In this document: one piece after another, positions 1-10,900 of the stretch | Layout: each line of letters starts with the position of its first letter | Position numbering within the stretch: the first letter of the stretch is position 1 | Source of the DNA: Mycosarcoma maydis | Taxonomy: Eukaryota; Basidiomycota; Ustilaginomycetes; Ustilaginales | DNA: 64,000 nucleotides | NCBI RefSeq assembly: GCF_000328475.2 | Contig: NC_026487.1 | Location: 186,001-250,000, forward strand | Direction: 5' to 3' | The notes under the pieces: generated by a model | What the model was told of the DNA's origin: nothing | Database searches by the model: none | Seen by the model: only the letters and a program-made list of their open reading frames with translations | Position numbers and translations under genes: made by a program

Positions 1-69
1 TTTACACCAACCCGATCCACGTTGCCAATCTCCTTTCGACATTTTTTTCGGGGGTTTCAATTTGTGGTG

Positions 70-137
70 ATTCATGGCTCATGATTCATGATTCGTGATT
101 CGTGATTCTCCACTTGTGAATCAGAATCACGAATGAC
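70..137. repeat. CACGAAT/ATTCGTG repeat cluster upstream of DIS3
   Basis: Tandem GATTCRTG units (period 7) at about 82-108 are followed by an opposed AATCACGAAT at 125-134. It lies 115-180 bp upstream of the DIS3 ATG. The rest of bases 1-248 shows nothing further. Confidence 0.85.
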
Positions 138-248
138 ATTGGCAACTTTGCTTCTCGTTGCTCCTCTCTCTGCTTCTTGTTCGAGCTCTGTTCAACATCT
201 TGATATCTTGCTGCTCCGACGAATCGACCGCTACCACGCTTCGCAACA

Positions 249-3200
249 ATGGTCGAGATCAGCATTCAGAAGCGGCCGCTTGCCGGCGTCGAGCTCGAAT
301 CGGCTCAGCACAAATACTTTCGCAAGACTGCGCGGGGCAAGGTGCTCAAGATACTACGCGAGCGATATCTCCGCGACGACATTGCCTGTGGTAGCCGCGC
401 TTGCGAACGCTGTCATCACATCCATGCCGACCTTCAGAGACAATCCCAAGAGAACGGCTCGCAAAACAAGATCTTCCTAGACCCTAATGGCCTCAAGAAT
501 AGCAAGCTCGATCGAAACCACTACCTCATTCTCGACACCAACGCCTTCCTCCATCAGATGGATCTCATCGAGAACCCTAGCTTCACCGATGTCATTGTCC
601 TCCAGACAGTCGCAGACGAGGTTCGCCACAGAAGCCTTCCTCTCTTCAACCGCTTGAAGAACCTCATTTCCGATCCCGATCGCAGATTCTGGGTCTTTTA
701 CAACGACTTTGGCCGCGAAACCGCAGTACTGCAACATGAGCATGAGTCGCCCAATGATAGAAACGACAGAGCCATCCGCACAGCAGCAAAGTGGTACAGG
801 AAGCATCTCATGGCGTCCACCGGCCCAGGCTCGTCAGTCAAAGCCAATCTCGACGTGCTTCTCATCAGCGACGACCAAGACAACGTCCAGCGCGCCCTCA
901 AAGACGACATCCGCGCAATGTCGGTTCGCGACTATATCCAAGGTCTCGAAAATGCAGACCAGCTCCTGGACCTTCTCTCTTCTCGCTCTCTCGTCTCGGG
1001 CTCCGGAGGCAGTGAGAAGCGCGCCGTTCTCTATCCCGAGCATCTTCCGCAGAACCAGGTCACGGCCGGTATCAAGTCTGGTCAACTCCTCCAGGGCTTC
1101 TTCAACGCAAATCCATACAACTACCTTGAAGCCACCGTCCGATCCGGTCAGTTGACCCGCCCCATCCTGCTCGTCGGTCGTGAGTCGATGAATCGCGCCG
1201 TCGATGGAGATATCGTCGCTGTCCAGATGCTGCCCAAGGAACAATGGAAGAGTGCGACCGAAGAAGTCATCGACGCCGATGCGGCGCTCAAGGACGACGA
1301 TGCAGAAGCGGGCAACGGCGACGGCGACGGCGAAGCTGACGACGATATCGAAGCGCGTCTCGCCAGAAAGGAAGCAGCCGACGCCGAAGCCAATGCACGT
1401 TCTTCGCGAGGTGAACCGCAGCCGACAGGCAAAGTCGTCGGCATTGTGCGCCGCAATTGGAGGTCGTACGTCGCCCACGTCGACGTGAATTCGGTCAACT
1501 CCTCTGCACTATCGAGCCTCGGCGCACAGACGGTGTTTGCAACGCCGGTCGACCGCAAGCTGCCTCGAATCCGTATTCGCACCCGCCAAGCGAAAGATCT
1601 CATGGGACAAAAGATCCTGATCGCTCTCGACGCATGGCGGCCAACTTCACGCTATCCTGATGGTCACTTTGTGCGCGCCCTTGGCCAAGCCGAGAGCAAA
1701 GAAGCCGAGCAAGAATCGCTCTTGCTAGAGCACGATGTACCCTACCGACCGTTCAGCAAGGCCATCCTCGACTGCCTACCGCCCGAGGGCGATAGCTGGG
1801 TGGTACCTCCCAAGGACATGACGCACCATGCTTGGAGAGACAGAGTCGATATGCGCGACGAGATCATCTGCTCCATCGACCCGCCTGGGTGCCAAGACAT
1901 TGACGACGCACTTCACGCCAAGCAGCTGCCCAACGGCAACATCGAAGCGGGCGTGCACATCGCCGACGTCTCCTACTTTGTCCGTCCCGACAACCCGATG
2001 GACGCCGAAGCGGCAAGTCGCGGCACTACCGTCTACCTGGTCGATAAACGAATCGACATGCTCCCTCACCTGCTCGGCACCAACCTGTGCTCGCTTCGAC
2101 CGTACGTAGAACGGCTTGCCTTCAGTGCAGTGTGGGAGATGACGCCCGACGCCGAGATCGTCAATGTGCGATTCCACAAGTCGGTCATCGCATCCAAAGC
2201 CGCCTTCACCTACGAAGAAGCGCAACTGCGAAAGGACGATGCATCCAAGAATGACGCCATCACAAAGTCGATCCGATTGCTTAACTCGCTCGCCAAGAAG
2301 CTCAAGCAGAAACGTATGGACGCTGGAGCGCTCAACCTCGCATCACCCGAAGTGCGTATTCACCTTGACTCGTCCGAATGCGCGGCGCCGATCGATGTCG
2401 AGCAGAAGGAAATGCGCGAAACCAACTCGCTCGTCGAAGAATTCATGCTTCTCGCCAATGTCTCGGTCGCCGAACGCATCTACCAAGTGTTCCCCATGAC
2501 GGCGGTACTTCGTCGTCATCTGCCCCCGCCGCGGACAAATTTCGAGACGTTGCAGGACATTCTGCTCAAACGACGCAACATGGAGCTTGACGTGTCGAGC
2601 TCGGGAGCGCTGGCTGCTTCGCTCGACAAATGTGTCGATCCCAAAGACCCCGCGTTCAACACGTTGGTCCGAATCATGGCGACACGGTGCATGCTCAGTG
2701 CGGAATACTTCTGTTCCGGAAGCGTTGCACGTGATACTTTCAGTCATTATGGTCTGGCGGCGGGAATGTATACACATTTCACATCGCCGATTCGACGGTA
2801 CGCCGACGTGTTGGCGCATCGTCAGCTCGCAGCTGCGATCAACTACGAGCCACTGCACGCGTCGTTGCACAGCAAAGACTACGTCGATGACATTCTCAAG
2901 GTCGTCAATAAACGACACCGATCAGCGCAGCAGGCGGGACGCGCTTCGGTCGAGTTCTACGTAGGTCTCAGCATCGCTGAACGTAACGCGTCACTTTCGC
3001 AGTCCGCGAACCATGCGCCTATGATGCAAAGCTCAGCTTACGTGATCCGAGTCTTCCGTAACGGTCTAGCCGTGTTTGTCAACCAATTTGGTCTAGAAGG
3101 CCTGATCACGTTCAACGACGAAGTCGAGTTCGATCAGGACAACTACCAGGTCACCATCCCCAAGCACGTCAGTGCACTCAACAAGAATCTCAAGCTGGGC

Positions 3201-3287
3201 ATCTTTGATCAGTGTACCGTACAGATCGGCGTCACCAAGGATGCCAATACGAAGCGCGGCAAGGTGAGCATGCATTTGGTTGCATAA
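249..3287 (+). CDS. DIS3: DIS3/RRP44, catalytic 3'-5' exonuclease and endonuclease of the RNA exosome
   Basis: One uninterrupted 1012-codon frame starts at ATG 249 and ends at TAA 3285-3287. It shows the family's full domain order. The N-terminal three-cysteine (CR3) motif is C47, C52 and C55. A PIN endonuclease domain (about residues 90-200) has acidic residues D96 in LDTNAF, E124 in ADEVRHR and D170/D173 in NDRNDR. Cold-shock-like OB domains follow. The RNB exonuclease domain begins near residue 530 and carries the magnesium-binding series D544, D550, D552 and D553 in DPPGCQDIDDAL. A C-terminal S1 domain covers about residues 920-1005. Length matches yeast Rrp44 (about 1000 residues). Known role of the family: processive 3'-5' decay and endonucleolytic cleavage of RNA in nuclear and cytoplasmic exosomes. 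An acidic low-complexity insert (about residues 345-375, DDDAEAGNGDGDGEADDD) lies between the OB domains. The gene converges with the next one, 135 bp away. Confidence 0.96.
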   Translation: MVEISIQKRPLAGVELESAQHKYFRKTARGKVLKILRERYLRDDIACGSRACERCHHIHADLQRQSQENGSQNKIFLDPNGLKNSKLDRNHYLILDTNAFLHQMDLIENPSFTDVIVLQTVADEVRHRSLPLFNRLKNLISDPDRRFWVFYNDFGRETAVLQHEHESPNDRNDRAIRTAAKWYRKHLMASTGPGSSVKANLDVLLISDDQDNVQRALKDDIRAMSVRDYIQGLENADQLLDLLSSRSLVSGSGGSEKRAVLYPEHLPQNQVTAGIKSGQLLQGFFNANPYNYLEATVRSGQLTRPILLVGRESMNRAVDGDIVAVQMLPKEQWKSATEEVIDADAALKDDDAEAGNGDGDGEADDDIEARLARKEAADAEANARSSRGEPQPTGKVVGIVRRNWRSYVAHVDVNSVNSSALSSLGAQTVFATPVDRKLPRIRIRTRQAKDLMGQKILIALDAWRPTSRYPDGHFVRALGQAESKEAEQESLLLEHDVPYRPFSKAILDCLPPEGDSWVVPPKDMTHHAWRDRVDMRDEIICSIDPPGCQDIDDALHAKQLPNGNIEAGVHIADVSYFVRPDNPMDAEAASRGTTVYLVDKRIDMLPHLLGTNLCSLRPYVERLAFSAVWEMTPDAEIVNVRFHKSVIASKAAFTYEEAQLRKDDASKNDAITKSIRLLNSLAKKLKQKRMDAGALNLASPEVRIHLDSSECAAPIDVEQKEMRETNSLVEEFMLLANVSVAERIYQVFPMTAVLRRHLPPPRTNFETLQDILLKRRNMELDVSSSGALAASLDKCVDPKDPAFNTLVRIMATRCMLSAEYFCSGSVARDTFSHYGLAAGMYTHFTSPIRRYADVLAHRQLAAAINYEPLHASLHSKDYVDDILKVVNKRHRSAQQAGRASVEFYVGLSIAERNASLSQSANHAPMMQSSAYVIRVFRNGLAVFVNQFGLEGLITFNDEVEFDQDNYQVTIPKHVSALNKNLKLGIFDQCTVQIGVTKDANTKRGKVSMHLVA

Positions 3288-3422
3288 TCTTCATTCACGA
3301 TTGGCGATGAATTCAAGACCATCATTGTCACCAGACCAGAATATGAATCAACAGAGGTGTGAGCAAAATGAGAGAGTGTGAAAAATCACGAATGGCAAAG
3401 TAGGAGGACGAAGATGAACGCG

Positions 3423-5567
3423 TTAACGCTCGGACAATTTGGCAGCTGTAATGACGGTCGAGGTGAGCGCGGGTGTGGGTACGAGATTCGAAGGCTTCGG
3501 CATGATTCCGTTACGATTGCCGAATAGGGGATCGTAGCTTGAGGTTGAGTTGTGAATGATGGTGCTGGATGGCGCACTAGAAGCTCGGCTGAGAACGACG
3601 AGATTTGCGACCACTGCTGAGAGGCAGATGGCGACGATGACGACGACAGCGATTCTCGAACGCGTCGATGTGCTTTTGGGCGTGGATAGAGGACGATTTT
3701 CCACGCTCCCGCTGCGCTTGGTGATGAGCTCACTTGCGACTACCTCGGCGCGCGTGGCAGAGGCTGAGGCAGAGGCTGAGGCTGAGGCTGTGGTCGAAAG
3801 TGAGAGTGGTCCAGTATACCATGATTGCATCTGATCATCTCTAAGCGGCGTGTGCGTACGAAAAGCAAGCCAACTTTGTAGCCGCCTGCCAACACGAAAT
3901 CGAGGCTCGTCGTGAAGCTCCAAAAACGACCTTTCGCGCGCACTCGCCGTCGCCGAAGCACAGCTAGACGATTCAACAAGATCCTCCCACTCTTCTTCTG
4001 TCGACCAACGCTTTTCGCCTCGTGGCAGCAGAAGCATTGTCTTCAAGTGCGCATCCGACTTTGTCGGACTCGCAAGAGGACCTTTGATTGTCTGACTGGG
4101 AAACCAGCTGCACCTCGTCACGATGCCACCCCAACCATCGCGTCGATTTCTGTCTCTATCCTCCTGCACAGCTGAAGCCTTTTTCCGACGCGCTGTTCGC
4201 AACGCCGGCAAAACGCTGCGGAATGCACCGACGAATCCTCCGTTGCTCGTGGCGCCTGACTTGCTCTTGGTGTGCTCGTGCGTTGGTACCTCCATTTCGC
4301 GGAACTTGGCCATGCTGGGTGTTTGAACAACGCTAGTGATATACTGCGATGCGCGGTGCTTCGCATTGTGCACTGCCAGCGGCGCTGAAGGGAGCGTGTC
4401 TGGCGTGACAGTATCCGGCTCGAACCCGGTAAGTAGGTGTCCGTTTGGACTGGCAGGTTGTGTATCGCCGAGATGACTTGTTTTGGGCAACACTGCAACT
4501 ACTTGTTGGTCGCATTCTGGTGTGCTTGTGCGAGCGATTCGGTCGAGTATCGAGTATTCGGTGACGGCTCTACGGTTGTCCCTCACAAGGTCACAACGTG
4601 CATGGTGGTTGGTCTGGAACCGCACCCAAGTGGGTAGGTGAAAGATGTTTCTTGTCGCTGTCATAAGCTGGAATGGCTCCGTGATACCGGTGTTGGAATC
4701 AGCGCCGCTTTCAGGTGCACATTTGCGTGCCAACTCGACCGGTACAGGTCCGCGTGATGCAGCCACATCGAGCACGCATGACGACGCGAACCTTTCCGTC
4801 CTGCGCTTGGCTCCCAACGCCTTCAACGTCGCACTCAATGGCTCCAAGAATTCCTGGTCCAACTTGTCGTCCGCACCCGGTGCCAGCACCGCGTCAATGC
4901 TCGCCTGCGTCGGCGTATGCAGCGCCTCCGCCCGACGCGGCGTGAGCGGACTTGCTGGCGACATGGAAATCGCCAGCTCATCCTGCACCTTGGCGGCACT
5001 CATGCCTCTCCAACCCATGCGTTTACGCAGAGCTCCACTGGGCGACCGAGGCGAAGCTGGCGATAACAACGTAGCACCAACGCAAGTAGACGATACACTT
5101 CGCATCAGCGTCCGTCGTGGGAACAAGGGTGAGGATGGAGTAGGAGATTTGTTGCTCAGCACAAAGTGCACCGTAGCTGAGGGCGAACGGGTGCAAGACG
5201 CCGAATGTTTGTCAACAGGAGAGATGGGGAGCGATATCGCCGAAAGAAGACGTGCGACCGAACTGGTTGTTCGCCACGAGCAAGCATTGGACGTGGTGGA
5301 GGATCGACTATGACGCGAGGGAGAACGAATGGTACCAGCAACCTCGTGTTGCAGAAGCGAAGCATTCAAGTCGGACGCTTTGGGAGTGAGCATCTGCTCA
5401 TTGTCATCTTGATCGTCTTCGAAACAGGACCGAAACGTGTGGATTTCCGAGCAGCCCGTTGCATCCTCAGTGAGAGTCGCAGGCGCGTCTCGAACGCGTT
5501 TCTTGCATCTGGGTCGAGGGGCAGGCTGAAGCTTGAACGACGTAGAGCCAGTATTGGATTGAAGCAT
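3423..5567 (-). CDS. Unknown Ser/Pro-rich protein with one C-terminal membrane anchor
   Basis: The frame runs from ATG 5567 to TAA 3423-3425, giving 714 residues and no visible intron. The frame is open to an ATG at 5681, but a TATA box at 5661-5668 lies between the two ATGs, so 5567 is the likely start. About 630 residues are polar and low in complexity, rich in SP/TP sites (phosphorylation-prone). One hydrophobic segment follows a basic stretch near residues 638-660 (IAVVVIVAICLSAVVANLVV). It is followed by a tail of about 50 residues with an NST glycosylation-type site. A short Ser-Ala repeat (plus-strand 3760-3790, gctgag units) precedes the anchor. This suggests a type II-like or tail-proximal membrane protein with a long cytosolic domain. 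I do not recognise the family, so no function is proposed. Confidence 0.72.
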   Translation of the reverse strand: MLQSNTGSTSFKLQPAPRPRCKKRVRDAPATLTEDATGCSEIHTFRSCFEDDQDDNEQMLTPKASDLNASLLQHEVAGTIRSPSRHSRSSTTSNACSWRTTSSVARLLSAISLPISPVDKHSASCTRSPSATVHFVLSNKSPTPSSPLFPRRTLMRSVSSTCVGATLLSPASPRSPSGALRKRMGWRGMSAAKVQDELAISMSPASPLTPRRAEALHTPTQASIDAVLAPGADDKLDQEFLEPLSATLKALGAKRRTERFASSCVLDVAASRGPVPVELARKCAPESGADSNTGITEPFQLMTATRNIFHLPTWVRFQTNHHARCDLVRDNRRAVTEYSILDRIARTSTPECDQQVVAVLPKTSHLGDTQPASPNGHLLTGFEPDTVTPDTLPSAPLAVHNAKHRASQYITSVVQTPSMAKFREMEVPTHEHTKSKSGATSNGGFVGAFRSVLPALRTARRKKASAVQEDRDRNRRDGWGGIVTRCSWFPSQTIKGPLASPTKSDAHLKTMLLLPRGEKRWSTEEEWEDLVESSSCASATASARERSFLELHDEPRFRVGRRLQSWLAFRTHTPLRDDQMQSWYTGPLSLSTTASASASASASATRAEVVASELITKRSGSVENRPLSTPKSTSTRSRIAVVVIVAICLSAVVANLVVLSRASSAPSSTIIHNSTSSYDPLFGNRNGIMPKPSNLVPTPALTSTVITAAKLSER

Positions 5568-5660
5568 TGTGATGAAAGTCGAACGAGGATTGAGGACAGA
5601 GAAACCAGAGTGGAGCGGTGAGCAGCCAAGACGGGGGCCTTGATGCTGGTCGCAGAGCTG

Positions 5661-5668
5661 TATATATA
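5661..5668 (-). promoter_or_regulatory. TATA box of the membrane-anchored unknown gene
   Basis: An eight-base TATATATA run lies 94 bp upstream of the ATG at 5567 on the minus strand. It would place transcription start near 5630 and excludes the in-frame ATG at 5681. Position fits a fungal TATA element. Its use is inferred. Confidence 0.5.
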
Positions 5669-6139
5669 CGATGTAGCGCATCCATGCTCAGCTTGGCTGC
5701 TTTGATCCAAACCGCTACACACGGGCTAAGTCTACATTCTGGGATCAATCATCAAAGGGAATCCAGTCGAGCGAATCGAGGAGAGAAAGGAACGAGACAA
5801 AGCAAACAGCGTCGCCAAAGAAGAAGCACAAAGGGATCGCTTGGCTTTGGCCAAAAAAGTGGGCGCAAGTGAAACCTGAATCTCTTTGTGCAGTTTGCGG
5901 GTGAAAACTCCCCTTTGTTCACTGGTACGGTTGTGACGGAACACCGCTGGTAGAATAGGTACTTTCAGACCATGTGTCGGGCACACCAGACAAGCAAATT
6001 GGTACGAGTTTGTGCGATTGAAATGCAGACAAAGCAAATTAGGCTACATCATCATGACTGGGTTGTGGGTACAAAAAAGGCCGGCATTCAAAGCGAGTTT
6101 GTATAGAGGGCGAGACGCAAGCGTGGCAGAGATGCACGC

Positions 6140-6682
6140 TCACTTGTTGAGCTCAGCGGAGCGCTTGGCGAGTTCCTCTCGGCCTGAATTATTCGAGATG
6201 GAAAAGCAAGCGGGAATCGAAAGGATCAGTTTTGAACGTAGACGCATCGAAAGAGATGATGTAAATTCAGATGGTCTACTCACTGAGAGGCTGCTCGAGC
6301 TGCTCGGCGTTTACTACAGCGGGTCCGGGCTTGCCGCCGCCAAAGACGCCTTCGTTGAGACCCGAGTTGAGGGCAGGGTCGGTGCTAGGGTCGTTGGCTG
6401 AAAGAACAAACGAATGATCGGCAATACACAAGGCGTGCCAAGGGCAAAGGGCAAAAAGTAAAATGTTTGGTCAGCGAATGTTGATGCTGGTCAGCTACAC
6501 AAGGGAGGATACCCGACTCACTGGTAGCGGGGTGAGGCCTGTATAGGTTATGAGCAGATGCACCAAGTCTCGGAGTCAGTTCTGTGCACGATCAACGGTG
6601 GAGTAGACGATGCGGTGCACAATGCTCACTGGATGGTGAAGGACTGCTCTTCGCCCTTGTTCTGGCTGGTCGAGTCGGACAT
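6140..6682 (-). CDS. Small 75-residue protein from four exons, one only 17 nt long
   Basis: The spliced gene has exons 6630-6682, 6522-6538, 6284-6397 and 6140-6183, joined in minus-strand order (53+17+114+44 = 228 nt, 75 codons plus TGA). Every intron begins GTGAGY (GTGAGC, GTGAGT, GTGAGT) and ends CAG. Reading phase is kept only if the 17-nt exon is included: without it exon 1 runs into the wrong frame. The product is hydrophilic, starts MSDSTSQNKG, has a central Gly-rich GVFGGGKPGP stretch, and ends in the helix-like SREELAKRSAELNK. It has no signal peptide, membrane segment or cysteine. The C-terminal pattern looks like small proteins I have seen in other basidiomycetes, but I cannot name a function. 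Confidence rests on the splice-site and frame agreement, not on homology. Confidence 0.7.
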
Positions 6683-7921
6683 GATGGCGACGGATAGGCT
6701 TTCGAGAATGAAATGTAGAGTGAACAAAGGATGGATGTGGTGATGGTCTTGTAGACAAAGGGAGACACTCGTGACTGAGAGTTGTGAGTCGCATCTGTTT
6801 CAGGGTCCAGCGATGGCTGAGTTGCGCTCGTGCCTTTTTGGGTGACTGCCTATCGCTCTGCACCGTGCATGCGGCTCAACGGCGCAGTTGAGCAGAGACG
6901 AGCGCGGCAATTCACGACGGGCGCATTTTTCCAAGACATACGTCATCTGCATTCGTGATCCACAATTCGTGATTGAGATTCACGATTTGGGAATCACGGA
7001 TTCTTATTCACTAAAATCACGTGAATCGTGAAGAGCCTCCGCCTCCACGCGTTGTTTCGTGAGTCCAAGCTCTGAATGTTAGATCCTAGATTCGCGATTG
7101 CCTTGTTGAACCAAAACAGGCAAGTCACGAGTTGTGAGTAGGACAAAATCACGAATCACGAATCACACACCTTTGCCACAGTCACAGAGTCTCGAGCGGT
7201 GAGTTGTGAGTTGAGTTAGATCAGTCACGAGGGATGCAACACTCGTCAGTCGCTCGGTCTTTGGCTCTGTTGTTTCAGCCGACAGGCGACAACCCCTGAC
7301 GGAAGCGTGAAGCGCAGCGCGTACGTGGTACAGACAAGATCAGTTACGCACGAATCCCTTTGTGACCAACTAAGTTTAGTCATCAGTCAAGTTAACTAGT
7401 CGTGAGTGCACAGATCGACGGTGCAGGTCAAGCCAAGTCAGGGGTCGCGCACACCGCGTCGCAAGACGTGAGTGGCGAGATTCAAGTGTTGTTTTTGGGG
7501 CCAACGATCCCACTACAATCACGAATCACAAATCGTGAATGTCTCTCGTCTTTCCTTTTGCGGGGTCATGGCGTTGGCCATGGCGTTGACCAAATGTCAG
7601 TTAGCTTGGATCTACAATCACGAATCAAATCTCAAATCGTGAGACCGGAAGGCACTCACACTCCTGGTCTGTTCCTTAATCCTGTCTTGTTGGCGTGTGA
7701 CGGACCTGCTGAAACGCAGAGTCTAGAACAACGTATACAAACACAGATTGTCATCGTCAAGTTGACTGGTTGCCAAGATTCGCATTTGCCCATCTCGTAC
7801 CATCATCATCTTGGGCTCGCTTGAATCAGTCGTTCGCAGCGACACTCATCACGCATCCACCTTGTTCATGTCGTGACACTACCAGCGTCGCTCCGTGAGC
7901 ATCGATCGGCCCTTGCCCATC
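6683..7921. repeat. Divergent intergenic region with scattered CACGAAT repeats
   Basis: This 1.2-kb region separates the small four-exon gene from the giant membrane protein. It holds clusters of the CACGAWT repeat at about 6950-7030, 7147-7170, 7515-7545 and 7614-7645, in both orientations and partly as inverted pairs. Both flanking genes are transcribed outward, so their promoters must lie here. No credible additional gene was found. An open frame at 7402-7824 starts with GTG and is split by the repeats. Confidence 0.7.
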
Positions 7922-10900
7922 ATGCCCTCTTTAAACCACATCACACAGGCTGATCCATCCGATTCCGAACGCAATCCCCCACCACGACCCGCTAGCCTTT
8001 CACTTCGAGCACCTCGTTCTGCCAGCGTACAACAGCTCGTATCCAGGTGGGAGACGCAACCACTTGCTTCTTTATTCCCATCGTCGCCGTCGTCGTCTTC
8101 TACTGCACCTTCCAACCTGACTCCACTGCAAACTTTATCATCAAACTCGGCACTCTCCTCTGCACCAACCCATTTCGGTCCAACACCGGCTCATCGTGCG
8201 CTTCTGGCAGCGCCCGTCAATGCCACCAATGCCACTCTTGGTCCGCTCGACTGGACGCCCAAATATGGTTTGCCTGCCCACCATGCTCGTCCATCGCCAT
8301 TGTGTTTGGCGACAAAGCACCTCCCCCCATCCTCCCCCAAGTCTCCTTCGCGCGCCAACCCTTTCTCGGATTCTAATCGAATCTCTCTTGACAGTCCTCA
8401 TCAAAGACATCACCTAATGCCTCTTCGTTCTGTTCAACCCGCTCAGACCATCCCCTCGCCGATCTCCCCCTCCTCCGACGCGGGTCGTTCATCTCACCTT
8501 GAGCGACCGCCTCCATCGCCTTCACCCTTCTCACCTGCAAGTCAACCAGACACTCCTCAATCCACTATCGACACTGTGGCGTCCAAAACTCCAATACCCA
8601 AGCACACAGCACCAGCCCTCGATCAAACCGGTCTCGCTCCTTCCACATATACCCAGCCAAGTACAGAGTCGAATCTAGATGCCTCGACCGTGCCAGATAC
8701 CCACGTCAACCAACTCTCGAATCACTTCTCTTCGCAAAACGAGCGGTCAGACGTGCCGCTTCCCGCCGGTCCACGTCCATCCCGGCCAGGCACCAACAAG
8801 CTATCTGACGTCCCCAGAAACCACGTGGTGCCCCTCGCAACAAAAGATGGCCTCGTCAAACCTTCTTCCAATACGCACATCTTTGATCTCGATGCAAAGG
8901 TCCCTCTCGGCACCAGCAAGTATCTTCCTTCATCCTTCCGTCAGAATGCGTCCGTACAACCTGCACCCATACCCCAACGTTCTAGCTCGCACCTGTCCGC
9001 GACTTCAACCACCACCCTTGGCGCACAACCAGCCGAGTCTTGGTGCGCAGAAGATTCTAGCAGCATTCCTTTGCTTCCAGCTTCGTCCATCCAAGCCAAT
9101 GCACCAATCAGCTCATCCGTCAAAGCTCAAGCTACCTTGTGGAAAGACCTCGTCTCGAACGAGATTTCTCGCGATGCCGTCGATTCCAATGACGACGCAC
9201 ATCTGCTTCCTGTCTCTGCAGACCAGGTCTTCCGCCGCGATGCAGCTCCCATCCATTTGCCAGCACTGGAAGAGTACCTCCGCAACCCCTTCCTTTTTGG
9301 CGATCCTGTCTTCACCGACTCGCATCTGGTCTGTACAGATCAGGAGAAGCAGCTCTTCGGGCTCGACCAAGCTTTGCTTCCGCAGACCGCATCAGAATCG
9401 CCATTGTCGTCACGGCTTGGCGCTCTCGATATCGACAAGTCGCATCTTGGCCAATCTCGAACAAAGTCCAGGCTTGCTCAGCTCGAAGTGGCAGGTGGTC
9501 AGATACATTGTCCCGCCCTGCTCTACCCGTCCAGCATCGATCCAGCCGGCACCTCAAGGAGCGAAAGAGCGCTTCGACGCCGTACAGTTGCTCAAGTATC
9601 CAAACAACGCTCATCATCTTCACAACCGTCTAAGCCAAACCACTCGAAGCACAACACTGAATCAGACACGGATGACGCGGACCGTTTGCTCGCAAGCTCA
9701 ACTGGCCGTAAGACGAGCCGCCGAGACGAGATTCTCGACAAGCTTGCCGATGACGTGACTGTCGTCAATGCTCAAGACGAGCGCGCTCTCGAAAGCGATG
9801 ACGATGCTACACTCAAGGCTGACGATGCTTTCGAAGCAGAAAAAGTAGCCAGCCGCATCTCGGCCCGTCTCACAAAGAGTCGGGATGCATCCACTCAAAG
9901 CGGAATCTCGGAGCCACCATGCGAGGGCGTCTCGAGCAAGCTCTCCACCGTCTCGAATCCTGTCACGCGCAAGCAAATGTTCCCACCGCTCATGTTGCTA
10001 AAGGAGAACAACCTCGACGAACTCAAATCCAACGCAATCGGTCCACGAAAGCCACCCGGCGGCATCTGGGCTGTCGGCTGGCTAGGCATCATTTTTGATA
10101 TCGTCATTGGAGTGGAAGGCAGCACCTTTGCAGCTGGCATTCTCCGTCTCGAATCGCTGCGCGATCTTTTCCAGATGATGACGATTCAACTTCATTTTCA
10201 GCGCTACTTTGACAGCAGCGATCCCACTTCTACCGCCAGCAAGGTGTTCAAGTTCCTTTTGCAGACACTGCCGGCTGTGCTCGGATTCGATCTCGTCTCG
10301 GTCTTTGGTTATGCCGTCATCTTTTTCGTCGTTTGGATCATCATCACCGCCCTGGCTCTCTGGCGTTTCTGGCTTATGACCAAGGCGCACAACCCCAACA
10401 AGACCGTCGAGGGGTACGACTCGCAGGGCTGGATCTACAAGAGCGCATCTCGAGGTACGCGCTTTGCAAACACCTGCTTAGTCTTTGTGCTTGGTCTCCT
10501 CTACCTTCCTCTGAGCAAGTTGGCTATCGACGCACTCGTCTGGTCCAGCGACTTTTGGCCCGTGCCAAATCCGTACAAGGGAGGCATCGACGATCCAGTT
10601 CCAGGAGCCCTGCTTGGCGATCCCGACATTTGGCATGCGCCGCTCGACTTTTGCTATACAACAACCATGCGCAAAGATGCTTTCAATTGGGCGTACATCA
10701 TCCTGCCAATGGCCGTCCTCACCATCGTCTTTTACACGCTCTGGTACCCTTACAAGCTCATGATGACCATCAAAGAGATGTTACCCAATGTTAGCAAGTT
10801 CAACGAGTTGGGACGCAAACGCAGCGAGGAAGAGATGCAGATCTACTACCAGCGTCTGCTCAACCGGGACAAATCGCCTTTCAATTTTCTCTACAACTCG

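Noticed and set aside
834..1478. 214-codon minus-strand frame inside DIS3
   Set aside because: Fully antisense to a certain gene. Open frames of this size are common opposite GC-rich codons.
4405..4425. Sequence resembling a tRNA T-loop (gctcgaacccgg)
   Set aside because: It lies inside a coding frame, and no matching acceptor stem or D-arm is visible.
7402..7824. 140-codon plus-strand frame upstream of the giant membrane protein
   Set aside because: GTG start, contains CACGAWT repeats and has no domain.
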